From: Acidaminobacter sp.
GTDB taxonomy: Bacteria > Bacillota_A > Clostridia > Peptostreptococcales > Acidaminobacteraceae
DNA length: 64,000 bases
NCBI GenBank assembly: GCA_009881125.1
Contig: WXFH01000019.1
Coordinates: 1 to 64,000, forward strand
Direction of reading: 5' to 3'
A program made the translations under genes and the position numbers. Every line of letters begins with the position of its first letter. Position 1 is the stretch's first letter. The notes under the pieces were generated by a model. The model saw only the letters and a program-made list of their open reading frames with translations, ran no database searches and was not told the DNA's origin. Below, one piece after another: positions 11,866 to 21,292 of this stretch.

Positions 11866-12582
11866 ATGATGCTTGAAATCCGAAACTTTTCGAAAACCTA
11901 CAAAGGCGGCAAGAAGGCCGTCTCCAACTTATCCCTCAACATTGAGCCGGGGGACCTCTATGGCTTCGCCGGCCACAACGGCGCCGGGAAGACCACCACG
12001 ATCAAAGCCATCGCAGGTGTGCTGGACTTTGAAGAGGGGGACATCCTGGTGGATGGCAGCTCCATCCTCAAAGACCCCGTAGCCTGCAAGAAGAAACTGG
12101 CCTACATACCGGACAATCCGGACCTCTACGACTATCTCACAGGCATACAATACCTTGAGTTTATTGCTGACATCTTCGAGATTCCCTCATCTGCGCGAGA
12201 AGCGCGCATCCGCCGCTACGCGGAGGACTTTGAACTCCTAAACGACCTGGGGGACCTGATTGGCGCCTACTCCCACGGCATGAAGCAGAAGCTGGCCATC
12301 ATTGCCGCGCTGATCCACGAGCCCAAGCTGATGATTTTGGATGAGCCCTTTGTAGGGCTGGACCCCAAAGCGGCAAAGACTCTGAAGGACATTTTCGCCC
12401 AGCTCTGCCAAAACGGCGGCGCCATCTTTTTCTCCACCCACGTGCTGGACGTGGCGGAAAAGCTATGCAATAAAATCGCGATCATACGCCAGGGCGAGCT
12501 CATCACCGCGGGGCTGATGGACGACATTGTCGGCGATTCGAGCCTGGAAGAGGTCTTCCTGGAGCTGACGGACCATGAGTAA
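11866..12582 (+). CDS. ABC transporter ATP-binding protein
   Basis: A 238-residue cytoplasmic ATPase that powers the permease encoded next. Walker A GHNGAGKTT (about residues 37-45), signature YSHGMKQKL, Walker B LMILDEPFVGLDP and the switch histidine in FFSTHVLD are all present. The start is ATG 11866, 7 bases after CGGAGGG; an ATG immediately after is equally possible. It overlaps the permease by eight bases. The substrate is unknown; ABC-2-like pairs commonly export lipids, peptides or drugs. Confidence 0.92.
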   Translation: MMLEIRNFSKTYKGGKKAVSNLSLNIEPGDLYGFAGHNGAGKTTTIKAIAGVLDFEEGDILVDGSSILKDPVACKKKLAYIPDNPDLYDYLTGIQYLEFIADIFEIPSSAREARIRRYAEDFELLNDLGDLIGAYSHGMKQKLAIIAALIHEPKLMILDEPFVGLDPKAAKTLKDIFAQLCQNGGAIFFSTHVLDVAEKLCNKIAIIRQGELITAGLMDDIVGDSSLEEVFLELTDHE

Positions 12583-14185
12583 ACTATGGTCACTTACCAG
12601 ACTACAGCTGCTGGGATGGTTCGGCCTCAACAAAGCCCTCCACACCAAGATCCCCGGCCAAAGGCGCAAGAACCTGTTCGCGGCTGTAGGGGCCATATTC
12701 CTCATCCTCTATTTCACAGGCATTTCCTATGTCTACAGCGACCAGGTCGGCAAAGCCTTCGAAACCGTCGAAGCCCTGCCGCTCCTGCCCGGCCTCATGA
12801 TGGCCACCGCCTCCCTGGTCACCCTGATGACGACCATCTACAAAGTCAACGGGACGCTCTTCAACTTCCGCGACTACGACATGATCATGGCCCTGCCCGT
12901 CAAAACCGCCGTCGTGGTGGCAAGCCGGATGATGGCCCTCTATCTGCTGAACATTGGCTTCGTCCTGATGGTCATGGTGCCCGCGGGTGTGGTCTATGGT
13001 CTGCGCGCCCAGCCGGAGCCCCTTTTTTATGGTCGCTTTGCGGTTTCCCTTCTCATGATCCCTTTTGTGCCGATAGTCGCGGCAACCGCCATCGGCATCC
13101 TGATCCACCTGGTCTCGGCCAAGTTTCGCTATAAGAACCTGCTCAACATCCTTCTGTCCGCCGCCGCCGTGCTGGCGTTCATGGCGGGCTCCAGCTCGTT
13201 CAACGCGGAAGGCGTCAACATTGCGGACATCACGGGGGCGCTGACGGGCCTCATCAACAATATCTATCCGCTGGCCGGCTTCTATGTGAATGGCGTCGTT
13301 TTAGGACAGTCTGCAGCCTTTATGGCCTACCTGCTGCTGTCTCTCGCGGTTTTCGCGGCCTTTGCTGCCCTGGTGGGCTATCGCTTCAAACGGATCCACA
13401 CTAGGCTGACCGCCGCCTCAACCCGCCGCCGGTTCGTCATGGGCGCTCACCCTCAGGAGGGCTCTACGCCGCTGCGGGCTATGTATGCCCGTGAGCTCAG
13501 GCGCTATTTCGCCTCGCCAATCTACGTTTTGAATACCGCGTTTGGCGTGATTTTGTTCACTGCCATGTCTGTGGCGCTCATGTTTTTCAGACCGGAGTCC
13601 ATCGGCCAGCTTCTTGAAATGCCTTTCTTCGCGGATTACATCAACCGCATGGCGCCGCTGATGGCCTCGACCTTCATGGCGCTGTCCTCCACCACGGCCT
13701 GCGCCATTTCCCTGGAGGGCAAGGCCCTGTGGATCGCGAAGTCCGCGCCGGTGAAAGCCATGACGGTCTTCCACAGCAAGCTGGGCGTCAATCTGACTGT
13801 GACTCTGCCGGCGGTGCTGGTCAATGGCCTGCTCCTGATGGGGGCTTTAAAAACAGGCCCTGCCGATAGTCTCCTCCTCCTCACCCTACCCGCCGCCTAC
13901 GCCGTCTTCATGTCACTGGCAGGTCTCGTAATCAACCTGCGATACCCATTCCTGGACTGGATGAGCGAAACCCAGCCGGTCAAACAGAGCGCCTCGACGC
14001 TGATCACGCTTCTCGTCGGAATGGGCAGCGTGGCTGGACCTTTGACACTGGTCATCAAATATCCGCAGCTGAACGCCCACTGGGTGTCTTTTGGTGTACT
14101 TGTGCTGCTGATCCTCTTGAGTGCCGGGCTGTATGCCTATTTGGCAGCCCGTGGAGAAAAGCTGCTCAAGTCCCTTGAAAGTTAA
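12575..14185 (+). CDS. ABC exporter permease
   Basis: A 536-residue integral membrane protein with about 12 hydrophobic segments in two similar halves (pairs near 40-60, 75-95, 115-180, 190-290, then 315-345, 360-400, 410-535). It fits the putative ABC exporter (ABC-2-like) family. ATG 12575 lies inside the end of the ATPase gene, so translation is coupled. Exact GCCATCGGC and TCCATCGGC octamers are at 13089 and 13599, and related GCCGATAGTC words at 13069 and 13862. Confidence 0.82.
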   Translation: MSKLWSLTRLQLLGWFGLNKALHTKIPGQRRKNLFAAVGAIFLILYFTGISYVYSDQVGKAFETVEALPLLPGLMMATASLVTLMTTIYKVNGTLFNFRDYDMIMALPVKTAVVVASRMMALYLLNIGFVLMVMVPAGVVYGLRAQPEPLFYGRFAVSLLMIPFVPIVAATAIGILIHLVSAKFRYKNLLNILLSAAAVLAFMAGSSSFNAEGVNIADITGALTGLINNIYPLAGFYVNGVVLGQSAAFMAYLLLSLAVFAAFAALVGYRFKRIHTRLTAASTRRRFVMGAHPQEGSTPLRAMYARELRRYFASPIYVLNTAFGVILFTAMSVALMFFRPESIGQLLEMPFFADYINRMAPLMASTFMALSSTTACAISLEGKALWIAKSAPVKAMTVFHSKLGVNLTVTLPAVLVNGLLLMGALKTGPADSLLLLTLPAAYAVFMSLAGLVINLRYPFLDWMSETQPVKQSASTLITLLVGMGSVAGPLTLVIKYPQLNAHWVSFGVLVLLILLSAGLYAYLAARGEKLLKSLES

Positions 14186-14266
14186 CAGTAAAATAAACAA
14201 ATCCTTTTCAACGTTGAGAAAATTCTATATTATGAAGTAAGAAAAAGATGAGAAGAGGGTTTCAGT

Positions 14267-14370
14267 GGGAAGAGGGTGTCCGCGGCCGTTGGTCTATTGA
14301 CCCCGACTTCCTTATGGAAAAAGACAGGAAGAGGGAGTCCGCGGCCATTGGCCTATTGACTCCCTCTTTC
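14267..14370 (+). terminator. Two tandem hairpins after the ABC operon
   Basis: Two similar units of GGAAGAGGGNGTCCGCGGCC ... CTATTGAC. The second folds perfectly: GAAGAGGGAGTC (14328-14339) with GACTCCCTCTTTC (14358-14370) plus an inner GGCC-ATT-GGCC. The words GTCAATAGGC / GCCTATTGAC recur at 22371 and 35548. Confidence 0.6.
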
Positions 14371-14429
14371 ATCCGAAACTTCCGCTAATTCCTCCAATCT
14401 CACATTCGCTCACGTAAAGGATGGTACGA

Positions 14430-15467
14430 ATGTCTTCTGGAATGGATTCCAATCAAGAACAAGCACTGCTCGAGGTCATAAGAGTCAAGGAGGCGCGGAT
14501 TGAACAGCTGACGGCGCTGACAAACGAGCTTAAGCTTAAAAATGAGGCCCTTGAAAAAGTAACCATCACGGATCAGCTGACAGGGGCTTATAACCGCTTT
14601 TATTTTGAGAAGCGCGTCATGGGCGAAATTGAGCGTTCCCGCCGTTATGGGACGCCGCTGTCGCTCGTGATTTTCGACCTGGATTTTTTTAAGAAAATCA
14701 ACGACCAGTGGGGTCACGGATTTGGCGATGCGGTCCTCAAACGAATGGCGTCTGAGGTCATGAGTAATATTCGCGCGACGGATCTCTTTGCCCGCTGGGG
14801 CGGGGAGGAATTTGTCGTGCTGATGCCTGAAACGGATCAGAGGCATGCTGTGATGGCGGCGGAGAAATTGAGAAAATCCCTGAGTCAGGTGCTCCATGCG
14901 ACCATCGGCAGAGTCACTGCAAGTTTTGGGGTGGCGGAGCACCGCTACGGTGAGGACCTGGAAAATTGGTTTGCGAGAGCGGACCGCGCCATGTACCGGT
15001 CCAAGAGCCTGGGGCGAAACCTGGTGTCGCAGTGGAGCGACCATGACTATCTTCAGGAGTCGACCGAGCTTAAATGGAACCCGGAATGGGAATGCGGCAA
15101 CGCGGTAATAGATGAGGCCCACAAAACGCTGCTGACTTACGCCAACGCCATTGTAACCTTGATGCAGCAGGAGTTGTCCCATGAAAAGCTGATCCGCGCC
15201 TATGACCAGCTGCTCGATCATGTGGAGGTTCATTTCAAGGATGAAGAAACCATTCTGAAGCTGGCGGGATATCCGTCCGCAGCCTTTCATGAGCGGTTCC
15301 ACCAGCATCTGCTGTTCAAGGGGCTGCAACTGAAGAAAATGATAATGGAAGGTCATCTCGTCAAGTCGGACATGATTATGTATCTGATGGATGAAATCAT
15401 AGTGGGACACTTGCTGACGGAGGACGTGAAGTTTGTTCCGTGGCTTCGGGGAGTGGCGGATATCTAA
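14430..15467 (+). CDS. Diguanylate cyclase with C-terminal hemerythrin domain
   Basis: A 345-residue cytoplasmic protein predicted to make cyclic di-GMP from GTP and to sense oxygen or redox state through a di-iron site. Residues about 10-43 form a coiled coil. The GGDEF domain follows (about 44-195), with the active site GGEEF at 124-128 and the inhibitory I-site RATD at 115-118 at the standard spacing. The C-terminal domain (about 205-340) carries the hemerythrin ligand pattern: His in DEAHK, HFKDE, HERFH, and GHLLTED. I prefer ATG 14430 over 14421 because AAAGG is too close to the latter. A GACCATCGGC copy is at 14900. Domain order matches known hemerythrin-coupled cyclases in other bacteria, but oxygen sensing here is inferred. 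Confidence 0.9.
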   Translation: MSSGMDSNQEQALLEVIRVKEARIEQLTALTNELKLKNEALEKVTITDQLTGAYNRFYFEKRVMGEIERSRRYGTPLSLVIFDLDFFKKINDQWGHGFGDAVLKRMASEVMSNIRATDLFARWGGEEFVVLMPETDQRHAVMAAEKLRKSLSQVLHATIGRVTASFGVAEHRYGEDLENWFARADRAMYRSKSLGRNLVSQWSDHDYLQESTELKWNPEWECGNAVIDEAHKTLLTYANAIVTLMQQELSHEKLIRAYDQLLDHVEVHFKDEETILKLAGYPSAAFHERFHQHLLFKGLQLKKMIMEGHLVKSDMIMYLMDEIIVGHLLTEDVKFVPWLRGVADI

Positions 15468-15500
15468 GCCGTTTAGGCATGGAAGGAGGCGTGCGGGCAG

Positions 15501-16436
15501 ATGCAGAAGCAAGATTTAAAACGTACGGATGGACCTGCGGGCAGCCCCACTTCAAGTGATACTGCGCAACTTGCCCATAGAAGAGGGCTGATGGAAGCGC
15601 ATTTCGCTGTCCTGCTCTTTGGCCTCGCGGGTCTCTTTGGAAAGTGGCTGACGCTGCACCCTTTGGCGATCTCCCTGGGGCGGGTGTGCTTTGCGGTGCC
15701 ATTTCTTTTTTTGATAATGCGGGCTCGCGGCGAGCGGATTCGCCTGAATCAGCCCCGGGACTACGCGGTCTTTCTGCTGCTGGGCATAGTCCTGGCCATC
15801 CACTGGACCGCTTTCTTCATGGCGATCCAGCTGTCGACCGTGGCCGTTGGACTCCTCACGTTTTCGACCTTTCCGGTTTTCGTGACCTTTATTGAGCCCT
15901 GGCTCCTGAAGAGCGCCTTTCGATTTCAGGACCTGCTCATTGCCCTGGTGACTATGGTGGGCGTCAGCCTCGTCATCCCTGACTTCAGCTTAAGCAATCA
16001 GGTGACTGTGGGTGCCCTGTGGGGCATTCTGTCCGGCCTGACCTTTGCGCTCCTCTCAGTCCTCAATAAGAAATACGTGGCCCAGTACCCCAGCCGACAG
16101 GTCTCGCTGTATCAGTTCGCCGCCGCTGCCCTGGTGCTTCTTCCCATGGTTATCCCCCTTAAGCCCGCCTTGGATGGGCGTTCTTTGGTCCTTCTGGCGA
16201 TTTTGGGCGTCGTTTTCACCGGGATTTCCCATACACTCTTCATCAGCAGCCTGAAGCGGATCAAAGCCCAGACCGCCAGCGTCATTGCCAGCCTGGAGCC
16301 GGTCTATGGTATTTTGGCAACGGTGGTCCTGCTGGGAGAGGTGCCTGGACTGCGGGAAGTGGCGGGGGGCCTCATTATTTTGTCGATGGCATTTGTGGTG
16401 ACGAAAAGACAGTCGCGAAAGCGAAGACGTGCATAA
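15501..16436 (+). CDS. EamA/DMT-family permease
   Basis: A 311-residue inner membrane protein with ten hydrophobic segments in two EamA repeats (about 35-165 and 180-305), the layout of drug/metabolite exporters. The substrate is unknown; family members export amino acids or other metabolites. GGAGG lies 13 bases before ATG 15501. The N-terminal 32 residues are polar and cytoplasmic. It follows the cyclase gene by 33 bases, so the two may be cotranscribed. The end is basic (KRQSRKRRRA). Confidence 0.85.
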   Translation: MQKQDLKRTDGPAGSPTSSDTAQLAHRRGLMEAHFAVLLFGLAGLFGKWLTLHPLAISLGRVCFAVPFLFLIMRARGERIRLNQPRDYAVFLLLGIVLAIHWTAFFMAIQLSTVAVGLLTFSTFPVFVTFIEPWLLKSAFRFQDLLIALVTMVGVSLVIPDFSLSNQVTVGALWGILSGLTFALLSVLNKKYVAQYPSRQVSLYQFAAAALVLLPMVIPLKPALDGRSLVLLAILGVVFTGISHTLFISSLKRIKAQTASVIASLEPVYGILATVVLLGEVPGLREVAGGLIILSMAFVVTKRQSRKRRRA

Positions 16437-16440
16437 ACAA

Positions 16441-16494
16441 AGAAGACGCCATGCAACCGAGAGCTCGTTCGCGGTTGCATGGCGTCTTCTTTGT
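16441..16494 (+). terminator. Terminator after the EamA gene
   Basis: AGAAGACGCCATGCAACCG pairs with CGGTTGCATGGCGTCTTCT (19 bp), followed by TTTG. Confidence 0.8.
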
Positions 16495-16654
16495 TTGTAT
16501 AGGGCGCAGCCCGTGACCGAAGCGCAGCCGATAACTGAGCGCAGCGAGGTAATGGGCGGAGCGAGGTGCACGTCTGCAGTGTGAGGTGTGCCTTTCGCAG
16601 AACTCAATAAGATGTAGCCAGCCCTGACTTGCTGTTTACTCAGATCTTCGTTGA

Positions 16655-16686
16655 AAAAACGTAAGCCCCCGTCGCCAGGGGCTTAC
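16655..16686 (-). terminator. yjbQ terminator
   Basis: GTAAGCCCC pairs with GGGGCTTAC; on the minus strand the stem is followed by GTTTTTTC. Confidence 0.8.
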
Positions 16687-16711
16687 CTGCTTTTAAGACT
16701 GTTGTAGTCAC

Positions 16712-17101
16712 TTACCTCTCAAAAATCTGCACCTCGATTTGACGCACTCTCGGTCCGTCGAACTCACACAGATAGATGCCCTGCCATGTGCCCAAACTGA
16801 GTCTCCCGCCTTTGACGGGAACTGTCACTGAGGATCCCATCAGCGATGCTTTGATATGGGCATGGCTGTTGCCTTCTGCGTGACGGTATGGGCCATGCGT
16901 AGGGAAGGTTCTCTCCAGGGCGGCCAGCATGTCGTGAACCACATCCGGATCAGCATTTTCATTGATGGTAATGCCGGCCGTAGTATGGGGAACGAACACG
17001 ACCGCGAGGCCGTCCTTCAGGCCGTGGTCGCGGACCTCATCCCGGATGAGTCTGGTGATATCGATCATTTCCTGAGGAGCGGTGGTTCTAATGTCGATCA
17101 A
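16712..17101 (-). CDS. YjbQ/UPF0047 family protein
   Basis: A 129-residue small enzyme-like protein of the YjbQ family, some members of which show weak thiamine-phosphate synthase activity; the physiological role is not settled. Family motifs are VFVPHTTAGITINENADPDV (metal-binding His and Glu, about residues 37-56), HAHIKASLMGSSVTVPV and GTWQGIYLCEFDGPR. ATG 17101 is preceded by AAGGAGGCC at 10 bases. It is convergent with the EamA gene and has its own terminator. Confidence 0.88.
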   Translation of the reverse strand: MIDIRTTAPQEMIDITRLIRDEVRDHGLKDGLAVVFVPHTTAGITINENADPDVVHDMLAALERTFPTHGPYRHAEGNSHAHIKASLMGSSVTVPVKGGRLSLGTWQGIYLCEFDGPRVRQIEVQIFER

Positions 17102-17217
17102 GGGGATGGCCTCCTTCTATGGGTAATGTTACAGATATATTAAGGTCCTACGCGGGAGTGCCGGCAAAATGGTTTTGCAATAAAAGCATTCGTTTTTCGT
17201 CGGTGAGAATTGTTATC

Positions 17218-17278
17218 GCATGCTCTGGTACAATTATATTACCGTCCCCAAATCATATCCCGTCCGCGTCACCAACCC
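17218..17278. repeat. GTGTCAG/CACC-family repeat, degenerate copy
   Basis: Carries TGCTCTGGTAC and GTCCGCGTCACCAA, the family words, at the 3' end of the ABC exporter gene. It overlaps that gene's last codons. Confidence 0.5.
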
Positions 17279-19322
17279 ACTGCAGTCTGTAGAGATCGTA
17301 ATACAATCCTCCGCGGTTCAGGAGTTCTTCGTGGGTGCCGGTTTCGCGGATTTCGCCATCGTGGAGGACCAGGATGCGGTCGGCGTGCTGGATGGTCGAG
17401 AGTCGGTGGGCAATGACAATAGTGGTGCGGCCGTGGGTCAGCTTGCCTATGGCATCCTGGATCAGCTGCTCCGTCTCGGTGTCAATGCTGGAGGTGGCCT
17501 CGTCCAGGATCAGAATCCCCGGATCATAGGCCAAAGCCCTGGCGAAGGAGAGAAGCTGGCGCTGGCCGGTAGACAGGGTGGCACCGCGCTCATAGACCCG
17601 CTCATGGTACTGACCCGGCATTCGGCTGATAAAGTGGTCCGCGTTGACCCGTCGGGCCGCGGCCACCGCGGAAGCTTCTGAAATCGAAGGATCCCCCAGT
17701 GTAATGTTTTCAAGCACATCCCCTGAAAACAGGAACACATCCTGCAGCACCACCCCAATGCGGCGGCGCAGGGAGGCCTTATCATAATCCCTAAGGTCCA
17801 CGCCATCCACCAGGATGCGTCCGGCACCCACATCATAAAGCCGGGACAGCAGGCTGATGATCGTCGTTTTGCCTGAGCCGGTGGCGCCCACAATGGCCAG
17901 GGTTTCGCCAGGCGCGACCTCGAAGGAGAGATTTTTCAGCACCGGCTCGTCCGCGTGATAGCTGAAGGACACGTCATCGAAGACCACATGGCCTTTAAAC
18001 GCCCCGTCCTCCAACACCTTTTCACCATTAGGTAGACTGGAGTTTTCCTCAAGCAGGAGAAAGATCCGTTCAGAGGAAGCCATAGCCGATTGTAATATAT
18101 TGAACTTCTCACTCAGGTCAAAAATGGGCTTGAAGAACTGATCCGTATAGGAAACAAAGGCGATCAGCGTCCCCAGCTCAATCGCGCCCTGGAGCACCCG
18201 GCCGCCGCTGTACCAGAGGAGGAGGGCCAGCGCCACCGTATACAGCAGGTTCATGCTGGGACGGAAGATCCCAAAGACCCGCACCTCGGACATAGAGGCG
18301 TTCAAGTGGTCGCGGTTGATCTCCTCAAACTCGTTCATGAGCGCTTTTTCCTTTCGGAACTGCTGGATAATCCGGATCCCGCTGAGGTTCTCGCTCAAAG
18401 TCGCGTTGATGCGGGCGATCTTGACCTTGACCGCCCTATGCGCCTCCCGTGCCTTCAGCCGGAACAGATAGGAGGCCAGGATGACCAGAGGCACTGTGGA
18501 AAGGGAGATCAGCGCCAATTTCCAGTTCAGGGACAGCATGATGATCAGAGTTCCCAGCAGCAGCAACAGGTCATTAATGAGATGAATCAGGACATCCGTG
18601 TACATTTCGCTGATGTTTTTCATATCGCTGGTCACTCGGGTCACCAGGCGGCCTACGGGGTTGCGGTCATAAAAGGACAGGGACTGCCCCAGCAAGTGAT
18701 CATAGAGGTGCGCCCGCATATCGTAGACCAAGCGCTGACCCACGTGGTTCAGGATCAAAGTCTGCACGTAGCTTATGGCGAGGGCGCCCACCAAAAGTCC
18801 CATGAAAATCAAGGAGAGGCGGATGATGGCGGCTTTGTCGCGGGTGATGAAACCATCGGCAGCTGTTTCCGGGAGCAGTGAGCCGCCCCTCTGGTTAATG
18901 GCCGCTTCTGCCGCCCCCATCTCCGAAGGCGGGACGTAGCCCGGCAACAAATAGTAGTCGCCCTCCAGCTTCAGGAGCTGGGCGGAAGCCGCGTTGTCAT
19001 AAGTTTCCAAAGCGCCGGCCTTCTCGAGAACATCCACCCGGGCGTAATAGCGGCCCTGGTACTCGGCAAAGGTCAGGCCCTCAACTGCCGGTTCAGTTTC
19101 CAGCACCTTCCACTCCCGGGCGTAGCCGGAGATGTGGTCGTCAATGACAATTTTGATCAGGTACGGCCGGATCAGATCCACGGCGGTGACAAAGAGGAGC
19201 AGGATCCCGCTCAGGATCAGGAGCTTAATATATGGTTTGGTAAAACTGGCGAGGCGCTTAAAAATGGCCAGGTCGAAGGACTTCTCAATCTGCTGCTCTT
19301 CAAAATGCGTGTCGCGCTTCAT
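17253..19322 (-). CDS. ABC exporter half-transporter, canonical ATPase site subunit
   Basis: A 689-residue fused permease/ATPase. Six membrane segments are followed by an ATPase domain with Walker A GATGSGKTT, signature LSTGQRQLL, Walker B LILDEATSSID with the catalytic glutamate, and IVIAHRLST. It pairs with the upstream gene, overlapping by four bases, to form a heterodimeric multidrug- or lipid-type exporter. Unusual: between membrane helices 1 and 2 there is an extra region of about 110 residues (about 60-165), predicted outside the cell; a CCATCGGC octamer lies within it (18853). The substrate is unknown. Confidence 0.9.
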   Translation of the reverse strand: MKRDTHFEEQQIEKSFDLAIFKRLASFTKPYIKLLILSGILLLFVTAVDLIRPYLIKIVIDDHISGYAREWKVLETEPAVEGLTFAEYQGRYYARVDVLEKAGALETYDNAASAQLLKLEGDYYLLPGYVPPSEMGAAEAAINQRGGSLLPETAADGFITRDKAAIIRLSLIFMGLLVGALAISYVQTLILNHVGQRLVYDMRAHLYDHLLGQSLSFYDRNPVGRLVTRVTSDMKNISEMYTDVLIHLINDLLLLLGTLIIMLSLNWKLALISLSTVPLVILASYLFRLKAREAHRAVKVKIARINATLSENLSGIRIIQQFRKEKALMNEFEEINRDHLNASMSEVRVFGIFRPSMNLLYTVALALLLWYSGGRVLQGAIELGTLIAFVSYTDQFFKPIFDLSEKFNILQSAMASSERIFLLLEENSSLPNGEKVLEDGAFKGHVVFDDVSFSYHADEPVLKNLSFEVAPGETLAIVGATGSGKTTIISLLSRLYDVGAGRILVDGVDLRDYDKASLRRRIGVVLQDVFLFSGDVLENITLGDPSISEASAVAAARRVNADHFISRMPGQYHERVYERGATLSTGQRQLLSFARALAYDPGILILDEATSSIDTETEQLIQDAIGKLTHGRTTIVIAHRLSTIQHADRILVLHDGEIRETGTHEELLNRGGLYYDLYRLQWVGDADGI

Positions 19323-21292
19323 AGGTCCTCCACCTCCTCGGTGTGACGCGTCTCAGCGCCGGTTAGCGGGATTGGGCTATGGTCGAGGGCACCGGCCCTG
19401 CCGCCAAGCTTGTCTTCCAGCTGCTGGCGGTCGTAGAGGTCCCGGTAGTAGCCGCTAAGGGCCAGAAGCTCGGCGTGGGTGCCGCTTTCCGTGATTTCGC
19501 CGTCCGTCAGGACGTAAATGCGGTCGCAGTCCTTGACGGTGGAAATGCGGTGGGAGACGATCAGCACCGTTTTCTCGGCGAGGGCGTCATTCAGATGGCG
19601 CAGGATGGCTTCCTCGGTTTTGGTGTCGACGGCAGACAGGGCGTCGTCCAGGATCAGGATGTCCGCGTCCCGGTAGAGCGCTCGCGCTATGGACACCCGC
19701 TGCTTTTGCCCACCGCTGAGGTTCACGCCCCGTTCGCCCAGCAGCGTGCCGTAACCGTCCGGGAAGCTGAGGATCTCATCGTGGACGCAGGCGGCCTGGG
19801 CGGCGCTTTCAATGGTCATAGACCCTTCAAGGACAGAAATTTGGCCGATGGTCTCGGATTCAAGACCCTGAGAGGGGGTGGGTTCGGTGACCATCGGCAG
19901 AGTGCCCTGGACACTGGCGGCCTCAATTGACGGGCCGTGGTAAAAGCGGATGTTGTCTTCAATGGATTTGGAAAAGAGGAAGTTGTCCTGGGGCACCACG
20001 GCGAAGCGGTCTTTGATGGCGCCGGCGGTCAGCTGGTTGAGGTCGCAGCCGTCCAGGAAGACCTGGCCGTTGTCCGGGGCCCAGGTTTTTGTGATCAGCT
20101 GGAGCAGGGTGGTCTTGCCGGCGCCGGTGCGGCCGATCAGCGCGATCTTTTCGCCCTTTCGGATGCTGAGGCGGATGTCCTTCAGCGCGGGGCGGGTCTG
20201 GCCGGGGTAGGTGAAGGTGAGGCCCCGCAGCTCGATTAAAGGCGAGGAGGATTGGCCGATGGTCATTTGACCCAAATCTGTCTGGAAGCCGGTTGTCATA
20301 GGCTCTAAAGTGCCATAGATGAAGGAAGGCTTCATGTCGAAGACGTCATTGAGCCTGGAGAGAGAGGCGGAACCACGCTGCAAGACATTGACGACCCAGC
20401 CCAGGGCCATCATGGGCCAGCTCAGCATGCCCACGTAGGAGATGAAGGCCACGAAGGCGCCTACGCTGATGCGGCCGTCAATGACCGCCCGGCCGCCGAA
20501 GAGCAGGGTCAGCACCAGACTGACGGAACCGACGGTTCGAACCAGGGGAAACAGCCCGCCCCAAAGTCTGACCAGCTTCATGTTCTCTTTGTAGTTCAGG
20601 TCGTTGGAGGCTTTAAAACGCTCTCTTTGGAAGGGTTCCCGGGTGTATGTCTTCACGATGCGGATGCCGGAGAAGGCTTCCTGGGTCAGGTCCGTCATAT
20701 CCGAAAAGGCTTCCTGGACGCGTTTGAAGCGACTCCGCATCAGTCTTCCGCCATAGAGGACCAGGGTGGCGATGACGGGCATAGGCAGCAGGGCGATCAG
20801 GGTCAGCTGCAGGTCGGCGGTGATCAGCATGAAGATCAGGGTCATGAGGGTGATGAAGATGGCGTCCACCAGCATGACTGTGCCGATGCCCATGGCATGG
20901 CTGACCGCCACCACGTCGTTGGTGGCCAGGGCCATGATGTCGCCGACCTTGTTGACGTTGAAGTAGTCCGTCCTCAAGGTCTGGACGTGGGCATACAGAC
21001 GGTTGCGAAGCCAATACTCCGCTTCTCTGGAGGTGCCTATGATCAGGATGCGCCAAAAGTAACGCCCCGTCGCCACCAGGATTGCGATGCCCACGATCAG
21101 CGCGATGGTATTCAGAATATCGCCGCTGCCGGCGGTCTTGTCCGCAAGCTGATCCGCCAAACTGCCGATGAGCCGAGGTGTAATCAGCTGAAGGAGGTCG
21201 ATGACGATGAGGATGAGGACACCCCCGGCGAGGTGCCAGCGCTTTCTTTTCAGGAAGGGTTTCAGGTGTTTCAGGAGTGGGGCTGAAGGCAT
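19319..21292 (-). CDS. ABC exporter half-transporter, degenerate ATPase site subunit
   Basis: A 657-residue partner of the preceding gene. Six membrane segments are followed by an ATPase domain with Walker A GRTGAGKTT, signature LSGGQKQRVS and a Walker B of LILDDALSAVD: the catalytic Glu is Asp, as in the non-consensus half of heterodimeric exporters. Two stretches look inserted relative to the usual family: about 38 residues between the DNIRF and VHDEI blocks (about 19801-19930), and an extended linker before the ATPase domain. Both carry GCCGATGGTC words (19844, 19889, 20255). The start ATG 21292 has a GGGGGG-rich leader. Confidence 0.9.
   Translation of the reverse strand: MPSAPLLKHLKPFLKRKRWHLAGGVLILIVIDLLQLITPRLIGSLADQLADKTAGSGDILNTIALIVGIAILVATGRYFWRILIIGTSREAEYWLRNRLYAHVQTLRTDYFNVNKVGDIMALATNDVVAVSHAMGIGTVMLVDAIFITLMTLIFMLITADLQLTLIALLPMPVIATLVLYGGRLMRSRFKRVQEAFSDMTDLTQEAFSGIRIVKTYTREPFQRERFKASNDLNYKENMKLVRLWGGLFPLVRTVGSVSLVLTLLFGGRAVIDGRISVGAFVAFISYVGMLSWPMMALGWVVNVLQRGSASLSRLNDVFDMKPSFIYGTLEPMTTGFQTDLGQMTIGQSSSPLIELRGLTFTYPGQTRPALKDIRLSIRKGEKIALIGRTGAGKTTLLQLITKTWAPDNGQVFLDGCDLNQLTAGAIKDRFAVVPQDNFLFSKSIEDNIRFYHGPSIEAASVQGTLPMVTEPTPSQGLESETIGQISVLEGSMTIESAAQAACVHDEILSFPDGYGTLLGERGVNLSGGQKQRVSIARALYRDADILILDDALSAVDTKTEEAILRHLNDALAEKTVLIVSHRISTVKDCDRIYVLTDGEITESGTHAELLALSGYYRDLYDRQQLEDKLGGRAGALDHSPIPLTGAETRHTEEVEDL

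Noticed and set aside
14400..15512. A 370-codon frame opposite the GGDEF-hemerythrin gene
   Set aside because: Antisense shadow; the forward gene has all catalytic and ligand residues.
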